Assembly: GCF_032714495.1 (NCBI RefSeq)
Contig: NZ_JAWDKB010000002.1
Span: forward strand, 237,552 to 301,551
Source: Methanorbis rubei
GTDB lineage: Archaea; Halobacteriota; Methanomicrobia; Methanomicrobiales; Methanocorpusculaceae
DNA: 64,000 bases
Direction: 5' to 3'
Positions 8,474-17,933 of the stretch are shown piece after piece. How positions within the stretch are numbered: the stretch's first letter is position 1; every line of letters begins with the position of its first letter. The notes under the pieces were generated by a model, which saw only the letters and a list, made by a program, of their open reading frames with translations, made no database searches and was not told the DNA's origin. A program made the position numbers and the translations under genes.

Positions 8474-9772
8474 TTAGTTTGTCCGGCGGAGGACAAGGGC
8501 TGCCGCAAGACCGATCACTCCTGCGAATGCAAGAATCGGGAACGACGACTGTGACGGGGTTGGCACAACCGCAGTGGTGAGCGGAACGTCCATCGTTACG
8601 GTCTGTCCAGCGGCGAAGTTCACATACTCGGTCCAGTCATTGTATCCGCTGAGCTGCAGAAGCAGTGTGTGGCGTCCTTCCGAGATATCGGAAAGATAGA
8701 GCGGTGTGTATCCGCGGAATACATTATCCACATACACTTCAGCACCCGACGGAGTTGAGTCCATGCTCAGTGCTGCATAGCCTGACGGGGTCGGTGAGCT
8801 CTGCACAAGAGTGATGCTCAGCGTCCGAACCTCGTTCGGTGAGAGGGTTACTGAGGAGGTGTAGGTGTTGTAACCGTCCTTCTTCAGCATAATCGAGTGG
8901 GTTCCTGCAGAGAGCGGGCCGACATTCAGGTAGCTAACTGATGAACCCGAGGAGTAAGCGGTGTTGCCCATGTAGCTTCCGTCCACATAGACTGCGGCTC
9001 CGGCAGGTGTTGAGGTGATTCTGAGGTAAGCGTCAGAGCTTGATACCATGTTCACGTTCATGTATGCCGTGCTGCCTGCACCCACACTTACGGTCTGGGT
9101 GTAGACATTGTATCCTGAGAGGACGAGTTTCACGTTGTGCGAGGTTCCTGAGGTGACGGTGATGACGGCGGGTGTTGTGTCATAGTAGTTTCCGTCGACA
9201 TAGATGTTTGCGCCGCTCGGGGAGGACTGAACGTTAATGTAGCCGTAGCTGACTGCACTTCCAAGAGTTGCGGACACATAAGTGGTCTGGCCGTTTGATA
9301 CCGAGTAGGTTCCGTAGAAGGTGTTGTATCCGGGTTTTTCGAGGCGGACCGAGTGGGATCCTGAGTCAACCGATACGGTAAGCGGAGTTGTCCCTTTGTA
9401 ATTTCCATCCACATAGGCGTTTGCTCCGGACGGTGAGGAGGAGATGTCAAGGTAGCCGTTCTGCACGACCGGGGTAAGGTATGCGCTTACGGTGATGTAC
9501 TCTCCGCTCGTTACGTCGCCGACATACTGGTGATAGTCATAGTAACCGTTTTTGGAGACGGTTATGTCATGGCTGATCGGTGTTCCCGTGGTGTAGACGG
9601 TGATGTAACAGGGTGTTGTGCCCTCATAGGTTCCTGAGTCATAGACGTCCGCCCCTGATGGGGAGGATGTGACGTAAATGGTCGCGGTGTCGCCGCCGAT
9701 ATTGGCGGCAGCCGGTATTACGCATAATGCTGCTGCGATCAGCAACACCAACACAAGATGAGATATTCTCAT
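8474..9772 (-). CDS. PEGA-repeat secreted surface protein, five or more repeats
   Basis: 432 residues with an N-terminal signal peptide (MRISHLVLVLLIAAALC, cleavage near PAAANIGG). At least five PEGA units are visible, each with a core like SSPSGANVYVDGNY or TPSGAEVYVDN followed by GTTP and a GYN turn about 30 residues later. A short Pro/Thr/Ser linker precedes a C-terminal transmembrane helix ending RRTN. It is probably exported and held at the cell surface. The repeats of this protein and the next gene are alike, so the pair probably arose by duplication with later change in repeat number. Confidence 0.88.
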   Translation of the reverse strand: MRISHLVLVLLIAAALCVIPAAANIGGDTATIYVTSSPSGADVYDSGTYEGTTPCYITVYTTGTPISHDITVSKNGYYDYHQYVGDVTSGEYITVSAYLTPVVQNGYLDISSSPSGANAYVDGNYKGTTPLTVSVDSGSHSVRLEKPGYNTFYGTYSVSNGQTTYVSATLGSAVSYGYINVQSSPSGANIYVDGNYYDTTPAVITVTSGTSHNVKLVLSGYNVYTQTVSVGAGSTAYMNVNMVSSSDAYLRITSTPAGAAVYVDGSYMGNTAYSSGSSVSYLNVGPLSAGTHSIMLKKDGYNTYTSSVTLSPNEVRTLSITLVQSSPTPSGYAALSMDSTPSGAEVYVDNVFRGYTPLYLSDISEGRHTLLLQLSGYNDWTEYVNFAAGQTVTMDVPLTTAVVPTPSQSSFPILAFAGVIGLAAALVLRRTN

Positions 9773-9812
9773 AATATGTTACCATTGTGTGGATGAATGA
9801 TATAATCTTTGG

Positions 9813-10127
9813 TTAACAGGAGAAAAGCTTCGTTAAGGCTTCTTCTCCTGATACTCCGGGTTTTGCTCCCAGTTTTATTGCGGCCGGTGTTGCTGCGGTG
9901 ACATTTTTTCTGAGGAGATCTTCAATTGTTGAGATTTCGGTGACTTTTGCTGCGGGGATGCCGAGTTTTTCAAAGACTGAGAGGTCAAAGAATCCGCAGC
10001 CGACAAATCCTTCTGATGTTTTTGCGAAGATGAGGTTTGCCGGTCCGAACTCTACGCAGTATGCGTCACCGGAGAAGTTGGGCGCGGTTAGTTTGGCGTG
10101 ATCGGGTGAGAGGTACTCGATGTTCAT
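9813..10127 (-). CDS. DUF1805 family protein
   Basis: 104 residues, starting MNIEYLSPDHAKLTAPNF. The pattern FAKTSEGFVGCGFFDLSVFEKLGIPAA is typical of the DUF1805 family of small archaeal and Bacillus proteins of unknown function. It is divergent from the peptide deformylase gene. No partner or substrate can be inferred from the sequence. Confidence 0.82.
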   Translation of the reverse strand: MNIEYLSPDHAKLTAPNFSGDAYCVEFGPANLIFAKTSEGFVGCGFFDLSVFEKLGIPAAKVTEISTIEDLLRKNVTAATPAAIKLGAKPGVSGEEALTKLFSC

Positions 10128-10224
10128 AGTATGATAGTATCTTGCGCTGGTACTCTAAATGGGTTGTCCATGAGACCTCGTTGTCCGCAAAATGTATCGG
10201 GATATGCAGACCAAATACTATACC

Positions 10225-10734
10225 ATGATTCGGGAGATACGGCAGTACGGCGATCCGGTACTTTCCGGCACCGCAGAAACGGTGCCTGAGATGACACCGG
10301 ACGTGCAGGAGATTTTAACTGATATGTGGGACACCATGGCCGCGAATCGGTGCGTGGGCCTTTCTGCTCCGCAGATTGGTGTTTCCCTGCGGCTGTTTGT
10401 GATAAATGCAGGTGGTGTGGTGATTCGCGGGGCAAACCCTGAGGTGCTCTCTGTTGGAGCACTCGTTGAGGAGACGGAAGGAAGCCCCTGTGTTCCGGGC
10501 ATCCAGCGTCCGGTCCGCCGCCCGAGAAAAATTGCGGTCAGATATCTGGATGAGTCAGGCGAACTCATTGAGTGCGAACTCAAAGGAGTTTCTGCCCGGG
10601 CATTTCTCCATGAAAAGGATCATCATGAAGGAAAACTCTTCATCGACCATCTCAAGCCGGTCCAGCGAAAACTGATCCAAAAAGATCTGGATAAAATTGC
10701 CGCGAGCCAAACCCGGACTGAAATGGATATTTGA
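10225..10734 (+). CDS. def: peptide deformylase-like protein
   Basis: 169 residues from MIREIRQYGDPVL. Motif 1 is CVGLSAPQIG (residues 43-52), and motif 3 is HEKDH (129-133), both as in metal-dependent peptide deformylases. Motif 2, normally EGCLSVPG with the metal-binding cysteine third, reads EGSPCVPG at 85-92: the cysteine position is Ser87 and a cysteine sits two residues later (Cys89). Deformylases are rare in archaea, which start translation with unformylated methionine, so the substrate is uncertain. An in-frame start at 10192 would add eleven residues; 10225 matches the family N-terminus. The stop codon overlaps a family B repeat. Confidence 0.85.
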   Translation: MIREIRQYGDPVLSGTAETVPEMTPDVQEILTDMWDTMAANRCVGLSAPQIGVSLRLFVINAGGVVIRGANPEVLSVGALVEETEGSPCVPGIQRPVRRPRKIAVRYLDESGELIECELKGVSARAFLHEKDHHEGKLFIDHLKPVQRKLIQKDLDKIAASQTRTEMDI

Positions 10735-10777
10735 AACGCGAATCGCATGCCTCCGGCCTGTGAATCACGTTTTAAAA
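10732..10777. repeat. Family B partial copy 3 with module C
   Basis: TGAAACGCGAATCGCATGCC is followed by TCCGGCCTGTGAATCACG and TTTTAAAAT. It is a family B end joined to the GCATGC-CGGCCTG module. Its first three bases are the stop codon of the deformylase gene. Confidence 0.75.
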
Positions 10778-10884
10778 TCTCATTCTGCCATCTCATCGCC
10801 TCATTTACCTTTTCAGATAAAATTTTCGCGAGCCAAAGTCCCCAAACCAAAAACACATAATATGTGAGAACAGAACTACTTCTC

Positions 10885-11178
10885 ATGACGACCGCTCCTA
10901 CCCAGGAAGAGATTGCAGCTCTTGTCCCGAAAATCCGTGCGGACACCGAAAAGTTTGCCAAACTGAAAGGCTGGACCTTAAATCCCAATGATCCGATCAC
11001 CGAATCTGTTCTGGAAGGACTTGCCCGCAACAAACTCATGCGGGGAAAACGTTTCTGTCCCTGCAGGCTCCCGAGCGGTGATTCCGAAATCGACAAACAC
11101 TACATCTGTCCATGTCGGGATCTCGATGAGGATATGGAAAAGGACGGCCACTGCCACTGTTATCTCTACATGAAATAA
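10885..11178 (+). CDS. ferredoxin-thioredoxin reductase catalytic chain
   Basis: 97 residues with the characteristic cysteine set: FCPCRL, then YICPCRD, then HCHCYL, i.e. the ligands of a [4Fe-4S] cluster plus the redox-active pair. In methanogens this chain occurs without the plant-type variable chain and passes electrons from ferredoxin-linked donors to thioredoxin-like proteins. The ATG at 10885 is chosen over an in-frame GTG/ATG-like start at 10864 because the family begins close to the helix TQEEIAALV. It stands alone between the deformylase and a solute-binding protein. Confidence 0.9.
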   Translation: MTTAPTQEEIAALVPKIRADTEKFAKLKGWTLNPNDPITESVLEGLARNKLMRGKRFCPCRLPSGDSEIDKHYICPCRDLDEDMEKDGHCHCYLYMK

Positions 11179-11218
11179 TTTCACTCTGAAGTAACCATCT
11201 TTTTTCCGTGCGGTAAGT

Positions 11219-11226
11219 AATTTATA
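11219..11226 (+). promoter_or_regulatory. TATA box of the solute-binding protein gene
   Basis: AATTTATATT lies about 26 bases before the ATG at 11251, so the transcript would start at or next to the start codon (leaderless). Confidence 0.5.
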
Positions 11227-11250
11227 TTGATTAACTCCCATGTAACTGGG

Positions 11251-12117
11251 ATGGATAAAAAAGTGTTGTATGGGGTGGCAGGTCTCTGCCTTCTTTTCGC
11301 AGTCCTGATGGCAGGGTGTGTGACCACGCCGTCTGATGACGAGAAAAAGACCTACATTGTCGGTATTGACGCGGACTATCCGCCGTTCTCCTACCTTGGC
11401 GATAATGGTCAGTTCATTGGTTTTGATGTCGAATCGGTAAAGTGGATCGCTGAAGAGCAGGGATTCAATGTCGAGATTAAGGCTGTCGCATGGGACGGCA
11501 TTATTCCGGCACTGCAGACCGGCAAGATTGACATGGTCTACTCTGGTATGACCATTACGCCGGAACGTGCGGAAAAAGTGAACTTCACGATTCCGTACTG
11601 GCAGGTGAACCAGGGTATCGCAGCAAAGAACGGTTCAACGTTCACCACTGAGCAGTTCAAGAACGGCGAGCTGACAATTGGTGTGCAGCGCAGCTGTTCT
11701 GCCGACCAGTGGATGCAGGACTTCTTTGGTGATGCAACCTACAACCAGATGGTAAAAGACGGAAAGATCATGCTCTATGATACCTTCCCGATGTCGATGG
11801 TTGCCCTTGAACAGGGACGTGTCCAGACCGTCATCTTCGATGACGTCAACATTGAGGACTACATCAAATCCAAACCTGAACTGAAGTTCGTTGGTGTCAT
11901 TGAGACCGAAGAGTTCTATGGCGTTGCAGTCCGCAAGGATGATAACGAGCTTCGCGCGACGATGGATGTAGGTCTTGCTAAGCTCATGGCTTCTGACAAG
12001 TGGACCGAGCTCATCCAGAAGTACATCATCACTGACGAAGTAGCCGTTGTGCCGACAGAAGAGGAAACTACCGCTGTCCCAACAAGCGACGCAAACGCTA
12101 CGGCAACTACTCCATAA
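11251..12117 (+). CDS. solute-binding lipoprotein of an amino-acid-type ABC importer
   Basis: 288 residues. The signal peptide ends in a lipobox LMAGC (Cys23), so the protein is lipid-anchored outside the membrane. The mature part follows the SBP_bac_3 family: YIVGIDADYPPFSYLG, then GFDVESVKWIAEE, DGIIPALQTGKIDM and ERAEKVNFT. The C-terminus has a Thr/Ala/Pro-rich tail. No permease or ATPase gene is adjacent, so it is an orphan in this window; it could work with a transporter elsewhere or sense rather than import. Ligand specificity cannot be read from the sequence, but amino acids are usual. Confidence 0.88.
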   Translation: MDKKVLYGVAGLCLLFAVLMAGCVTTPSDDEKKTYIVGIDADYPPFSYLGDNGQFIGFDVESVKWIAEEQGFNVEIKAVAWDGIIPALQTGKIDMVYSGMTITPERAEKVNFTIPYWQVNQGIAAKNGSTFTTEQFKNGELTIGVQRSCSADQWMQDFFGDATYNQMVKDGKIMLYDTFPMSMVALEQGRVQTVIFDDVNIEDYIKSKPELKFVGVIETEEFYGVAVRKDDNELRATMDVGLAKLMASDKWTELIQKYIITDEVAVVPTEEETTAVPTSDANATATTP

Positions 12118-12216
12118 ACAGAGTTGCAGTCTGCCAACCGGCAGAACTTCTTTTTTTTTTGAATTTGAAATTTTCAGAAATATCAAAGAGCAAAGCTCGA
12201 AAAAAATGAGATAGGA

Positions 12217-12609
12217 TTACTGCATTAGCGCAAGAATTCTGTGCGCCATATGTGCTGCATTCTCGCCGCCATCGACAGCCATGCAGGCTACCGGCACACC
12301 CTTCGGCATCTGGGCAATCGAGAGCAGAGCATCAAGTCCGCCGGCAATTTTTCCTGAAACCGGAACACCGATCACCGGTTTTTCTGTCCGTGCCGCAACA
12401 ACTCCCGGAAGCGCAGCAGACATACCGGCAATGCAGATGAAAATTTTCGCATCGCTCGCTTTCACATAGGAGTCCAGCTTATCTGCATCGCGGTGAGCAG
12501 AGATAATCTGCATATCATAACTGATCTTATACTGCGCGAGAGTGCCCGTGACTTTATCGATAATTGCCTGATCTGATGCTGATCCGGCAATAACTGCAAC
12601 ATCTGCCAT
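12217..12609 (-). CDS. purE: N5-carboxyaminoimidazole ribonucleotide mutase-type PurE
   Basis: 130 residues from MADVAVIAGSASD. The GSASD phosphate-binding loop near the N-terminus and the IISAHRDAD motif are those of PurE, which carboxylates AIR or moves the carboxyl group of N5-CAIR in purine synthesis. The C-terminal half has GMSAALPGVVAA and PVIGVPVSG, also conserved. Upstream in-frame starts to 12756 were rejected because they overlap the divergent aminotransferase gene. Whether it is class I or class II cannot be decided with certainty by eye. Confidence 0.92.
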   Translation of the reverse strand: MADVAVIAGSASDQAIIDKVTGTLAQYKISYDMQIISAHRDADKLDSYVKASDAKIFICIAGMSAALPGVVAARTEKPVIGVPVSGKIAGGLDALLSIAQMPKGVPVACMAVDGGENAAHMAHRILALMQ

Positions 12610-12658
12610 TAGTATAAGTATTGTCTCTTCACATATATGTACAAACATCCCTGATACC

Positions 12659-14250
<1,592 letters not shown>

Positions 14251-14263
14251 TCAAGCAGAAAAG

Positions 14264-14273
14264 ACTATATAAT
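14264..14273 (+). promoter_or_regulatory. TATA box of the 61-residue gene
   Basis: ACTATATAAT lies about 25 bases before the GAGGT ribosome-binding site region, giving a leader of a few bases before the ATG at 14293. Confidence 0.5.
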
Positions 14274-14292
14274 CTCCCTGTGAGGTACTCAT

Positions 14293-14478
14293 ATGAAGAA
14301 CGTTGACATGAAACTTGACGGAAACATTCTGACTATCAAAGTGGACATCTCCAAAGAGTTCGGTGTATCCGGCTCCGGTAAATCGATCATCATTGCCTCA
14401 TCCGAAGGAAACCAACCCATTGTTCCTGACCATGATGTCAAGATCGGGCTGAATGTGTACCGCAAGAACACCAACTAA
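14293..14478 (+). CDS. small conserved protein of unknown function
   Basis: 61 residues, starting MKNVDMKLDGNILTIKVD and ending KIGLNVYRKNTN. Small proteins with the pattern GNxLTIKVDxSKEFG...SGK and GLNVYRK are, as far as I recall, widespread in methanogens and some bacteria, with unknown function. It has a TATA box and a GAGGT ribosome-binding site six bases before the ATG, so it is very likely expressed. Confidence 0.8.
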   Translation: MKNVDMKLDGNILTIKVDISKEFGVSGSGKSIIIASSEGNQPIVPDHDVKIGLNVYRKNTN

Positions 14479-14510
14479 TCTTTTTTCATTTTCTGTTTTA
14501 TTGCGTTCGC

Positions 14511-14781
14511 AGCTCCGCCCACGGAACACACTGAACACACGGAAATTTCACAGAAAAATATCACGGAGCAGACGTGAACATCACGGAATGATATCAAAAA
14601 AATTAATCTGTGATTTTCCTCTGATCATGCCCACCCAACCACCACTCAGTTTATATTTTTGTTCGCGTGTTTCAGAAATCGCACTATGTAACTCCCATAT
14701 AATTCCGTGCTGTTCACGTCTGCTCCGTGATGTTTTTTTTCTGTGAAATTTCCGTGTGTTCCGTTTTTCCGTGGGCGGAGC
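14511..14781. repeat. Family A element, copy 3
   Basis: Left arm AGCTCCGCCCACGG...AGCAGACGTGAACATCACGG; right arm TGTTCACGTCTGCTCCGTG...TTTTTCCGTGGGCGGAGC. The centre of about 120 bases is AT-rich. It fills the 390-base gap before the aspartokinase gene; only the TATA box of that gene lies outside it. Confidence 0.9.
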
Positions 14782-14811
14782 GGAAATAATCCAAAACCTA
14801 TTCGCTGGATA

Positions 14812-14820
14812 ATTTATATC
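14812..14820 (+). promoter_or_regulatory. TATA box of aspartokinase/purM operon
   Basis: AATTTATATC lies about 53 bases before the ATG at 14869, leaving a leader of about 28 bases that contains the ribosome-binding site AGGTG. Confidence 0.5.
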
Positions 14821-14868
14821 AGTTCACAAAGCCCACTACATACACACTATCTCACAGGTGCTAATTCG

Positions 14869-16266
14869 ATGCGACTCGTAATGAAGTTTGGCGGAACCTC
14901 TGTTGGCGATGAAAAGAGCATTGCCAACGTGGTCAACATCATCAAGGAATCCCGCGACGCCGGTAATGAAATCGCAGTCGTTGTCTCGGCAATGACCCGC
15001 GTCACCGACCAGCTTATCGCAACCGCAGAAGAGGTCATCAACTGCAAACAGAAACCTGCTCTTGATGCATTCATTGCGTCCCTGCGCAGCCGCCACATGA
15101 AAGTGCTCGAAGCGGTCGCCCCCGACTTCGTGGACGAGATTGGCGAGTATCTTGACTCAAGATTCATGAAACTCTCCAACATCCTTCTCGCAGTCCACAA
15201 CCTCCGCGAACTTACTCCGAGATCCAGAGACTACATCATCTCCTTTGGCGAGCGGCTGTCAGCTCCCATCATCTCCGCAGCACTTCGTCAGGGCGGTGTC
15301 CCAAGCAGCTACATGAGCGGCTGTGACGCAGGAATTCTCACCGACGGCGTGCACAACGGTGCAACCGCACTTCCGGAAAGCTACCCGAGAATTCAGGCAC
15401 GCGTCGGCGCACTCCTCACCGAACAGGTGCCGGTCGTCATGGGATACATGGGCTGTTCCGCAGACGGCGCAGTCACCACGCTTGGCCGCAGCGGCTCTGA
15501 TTACTCAGGGGCAATCATTGGTGCAGGAATTGACGCTGACGAGATCCTCATCTGGACCGACGTTGACGGTGTCATGACCACCGACCCGCGCCTTATCCCT
15601 GAAGCACGCGTGATCAACTCCATCTCCTTCCTTGAGATGATGGAGATGTCCTACTTTGGTGCGAAAGTCATCCACCCGCGAGCCCTTGTTCCGGCAATGC
15701 AGAAAAATATCCCGGTCCGCGTCAAGAACACCTTCAACCCCGGACATCCGGGCACCGTCGTCATCCGCGAGCCGCATGCCGACAAGAGAGTCGTGAAGGC
15801 GATCTCGTTGATAAAGAATGGCTGTCTCATCAAAATCAGCGGTGCAATCATGGCAGGAAGACCAGGCGTTGCAGGCGAGATCTTCACCGCTCTTGCCGAA
15901 GCCGGAGTCAATGTCATGCTGATATCGCAGGGCTCCTCAGAGATGACCATTTCCTTGATAATCACCGAAGAGCATCTTGACGCGGCCCTCACGGCGCTTG
16001 CCGAGGTAAAGAGAAGAGGTGTCATCCGTGAGTTCGACTTCGACCGCGACGTTGCGGTCGTCTCGGTTGTCGGTGCAGGAATGGCAGGGACCTACGGGAC
16101 CCTCAGCAGAATTTTCCACGGACTCGGCGTTGGCGGCATCAATGTGATGATGCTCTCGCAGGGGTCTGAGGTCAACGTCTCGTTTGTCGTGAAGGAAGCG
16201 GACGGCGTCAAAGCGGTTCGTGCGATTCACGAAGAGTATCATCTGGAAGCAGAGGAACAGGCATGA
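14869..16266 (+). CDS. lysC: aspartate kinase
   Basis: 465 residues. The start MRLVMKFGGTSVG contains the kinase signature KFGGTSV; SGSDYSGAIIGAGIDADEI and TDVDGVMTTDPR complete the amino-acid kinase domain. Two ACT domains follow (GRPGVAGEIFTALAEAG and MAGTYGTLSRIFHGLG), the usual sites of feedback inhibition by lysine or threonine. It makes aspartyl phosphate for the aspartate family of amino acids. The upstream open frame to 14743 is repeat DNA and was excluded. Its stop overlaps purM by four bases, an unusual pairing of amino acid and purine genes. Confidence 0.93.
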   Translation: MRLVMKFGGTSVGDEKSIANVVNIIKESRDAGNEIAVVVSAMTRVTDQLIATAEEVINCKQKPALDAFIASLRSRHMKVLEAVAPDFVDEIGEYLDSRFMKLSNILLAVHNLRELTPRSRDYIISFGERLSAPIISAALRQGGVPSSYMSGCDAGILTDGVHNGATALPESYPRIQARVGALLTEQVPVVMGYMGCSADGAVTTLGRSGSDYSGAIIGAGIDADEILIWTDVDGVMTTDPRLIPEARVINSISFLEMMEMSYFGAKVIHPRALVPAMQKNIPVRVKNTFNPGHPGTVVIREPHADKRVVKAISLIKNGCLIKISGAIMAGRPGVAGEIFTALAEAGVNVMLISQGSSEMTISLIITEEHLDAALTALAEVKRRGVIREFDFDRDVAVVSVVGAGMAGTYGTLSRIFHGLGVGGINVMMLSQGSEVNVSFVVKEADGVKAVRAIHEEYHLEAEEQA

Positions 16267-17258
16267 GCAAGAAATATTCATACAAAGATGCGGGAGTGGA
16301 CATCGATCTGGAAGCAGACGGTGTCAAGTCACTTATTCGCCAGCTGAGTTTCCGGAGAAGCGGCGAACACGGCATGGTCGGCGGCGTCGGCCATTTTGCC
16401 GGAATGATCGACTTCGGACCAAAGGTTCTCTCGCTGTGCACTGACGGTGTCGGTACCAAAATGCGGGTGGCAGACGATCTCCGCGACTGGTCAACGGTCG
16501 GCATTGACTGTATTGCGATGAACGTCAACGACATGTACGTGATGAACATCGAGCCGATCGCGTTCGTGGACTACATCGCAACCGAAGGCATCAAAGCCGA
16601 CCAGATGATTCAGATCGGTATCGGTCTGAACGAAGGTGCAAAACTTTCCAACATGAACATCGTTGGCGGCGAGACGGCGACCCTGAAAGGCATGGTGACC
16701 GGTCTGGATCTTGCTGGCACCTGTCTTGGTGTGCAGGACCGCGACCGCGTGGTGAGCGGCGAGAAAGTGAAGCCCGGCGATATCATCATCGGTGTTGCAA
16801 GTACCGGCGTTCACTCAAACGGCTACACGCTCGCAAGAAAAGTTGCCACTGAAAACGGCGGCTACTCGGTAAAACTTCCGTCCGGCAAAACGATTGGAGA
16901 GGCATTAATCACGCCGACCCGTATTTACTCCGAGGTTCTGGATGTCTGCCGTGCAGTTGAGGTCCATGGGATGTGCCATGTTACCGGCGGAGGACTGTTG
17001 AACTTCCTGCGCATCAGCGAGTACGGTTTCTCGATCGATGATCCGATGCCGGTTCCCGAGGTTCTGCAGTGGATTGCAGAAAAGGGTGAACTTGAGATAA
17101 ACGAGCTCTACCGGACCTTCAACATGGGCATGGGCTTTGCGTTCATTGTCCCTGAAGCAAGTGTCGCAAAGATTCTTGCAATGGTTGATGGTGCCCAAGT
17201 GGTTGGCCGTGTGATTGAGGAACACAAGGTCCTGTTGAAGGGCGTTGAGATTCTCTAA
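16263..17258 (+). CDS. purM: phosphoribosylformylglycinamidine cyclo-ligase (AIR synthetase)
   Basis: 331 residues. LCTDGVGTKMRVA, NVNDMYVMNIEP and GIKADQMIQIG are PurM signatures, and HVTGGGLLNFLRI is the conserved C-terminal loop. It closes the imidazole ring to give AIR in purine synthesis, the step before PurE, whose gene lies 4 kb upstream on the other strand. It is translationally coupled to aspartokinase. Confidence 0.94.
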   Translation: MSKKYSYKDAGVDIDLEADGVKSLIRQLSFRRSGEHGMVGGVGHFAGMIDFGPKVLSLCTDGVGTKMRVADDLRDWSTVGIDCIAMNVNDMYVMNIEPIAFVDYIATEGIKADQMIQIGIGLNEGAKLSNMNIVGGETATLKGMVTGLDLAGTCLGVQDRDRVVSGEKVKPGDIIIGVASTGVHSNGYTLARKVATENGGYSVKLPSGKTIGEALITPTRIYSEVLDVCRAVEVHGMCHVTGGGLLNFLRISEYGFSIDDPMPVPEVLQWIAEKGELEINELYRTFNMGMGFAFIVPEASVAKILAMVDGAQVVGRVIEEHKVLLKGVEIL

Positions 17259-17280
17259 ATTTTTTTTATTTGGTATTGTT

Positions 17281-17343
17281 CGCAGCTCCGTGGGCGGAGC
17301 TACGAAAAGCATTGTCTACCAAACAAACGACTCGTGGATAAAG
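17281..17343. repeat. Family A remnant with tail
   Basis: AGCTCCGTGGGCGGAGCTAC is a fused pair of family A ends without arms, and the following CATTGTCTACCAAACAAACG and CTCGTGGATAAAG resemble the right-hand tail seen after other copies. It looks like the scar left by loss of an element. Confidence 0.6.
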
Positions 17344-17398
17344 CTGAAATATTTTTTCCACCCGCAATCTCTATCTCATCTCCTGCTGATACTTCTCT

Positions 17399-17893
17399 AT
17401 GAAATATCCGTTACTCATGGCAGTTGTTCTTCTTGCCTGCCTGATCTTTTCTGCCGGATGTGTTACCGGCGGCGATCAGAATGAAACTCTGCCCACAATG
17501 ACACCGGTTCCTGTTGTTCTCGAGTCGGTGACAATTTTCCCTGAGACCCCGGGTGTGACCTACACACTTACGGCAAAACCATCGGTTGAAGAGCAGGGAA
17601 ATGTTGAGATGCATCTCAAAGCAGTTGCGGCCCGCGACCTCCGAAAGGACGGCTACAACATCAGGTACACATTCTTTGTCTACAACACCGGTTCTGTCGA
17701 ACAGGGCTGGAGCCCGCAGAGCTACGAGGATGTTGTGAGCGCCGGTATTCCATACTCTACCAAGATCGATAGAATTTATCCTTCAAACGAACGGGTACTG
17801 GATGTGATGCTGCCGAGAGCCGCAAGTGTGAAAACATTCGACGTGACAAAGCCGTATGTCTACGGAGTTGTTGCAGTGGACGTCACTGTCTAA
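17399..17893 (+). CDS. secreted lipoprotein of unknown function
   Basis: 164 residues. A signal peptide with lipobox FSAGC (Cys21) predicts a lipid-anchored protein on the outer face of the membrane. The mature part starts with a Thr/Pro-rich stretch and then one domain rich in strands (GYNIRYTFFVYNTGS, KPYVYGVVAVDVTV). I do not recognise a family. The next gene also encodes an exported protein and starts 41 bases after the stop. Confidence 0.82.
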   Translation: MKYPLLMAVVLLACLIFSAGCVTGGDQNETLPTMTPVPVVLESVTIFPETPGVTYTLTAKPSVEEQGNVEMHLKAVAARDLRKDGYNIRYTFFVYNTGSVEQGWSPQSYEDVVSAGIPYSTKIDRIYPSNERVLDVMLPRAASVKTFDVTKPYVYGVVAVDVTV

Positions 17894-17933
17894 ATCCAAA
17901 ACACTATATCCTTCCCTCTCCACTATTTTTCCA

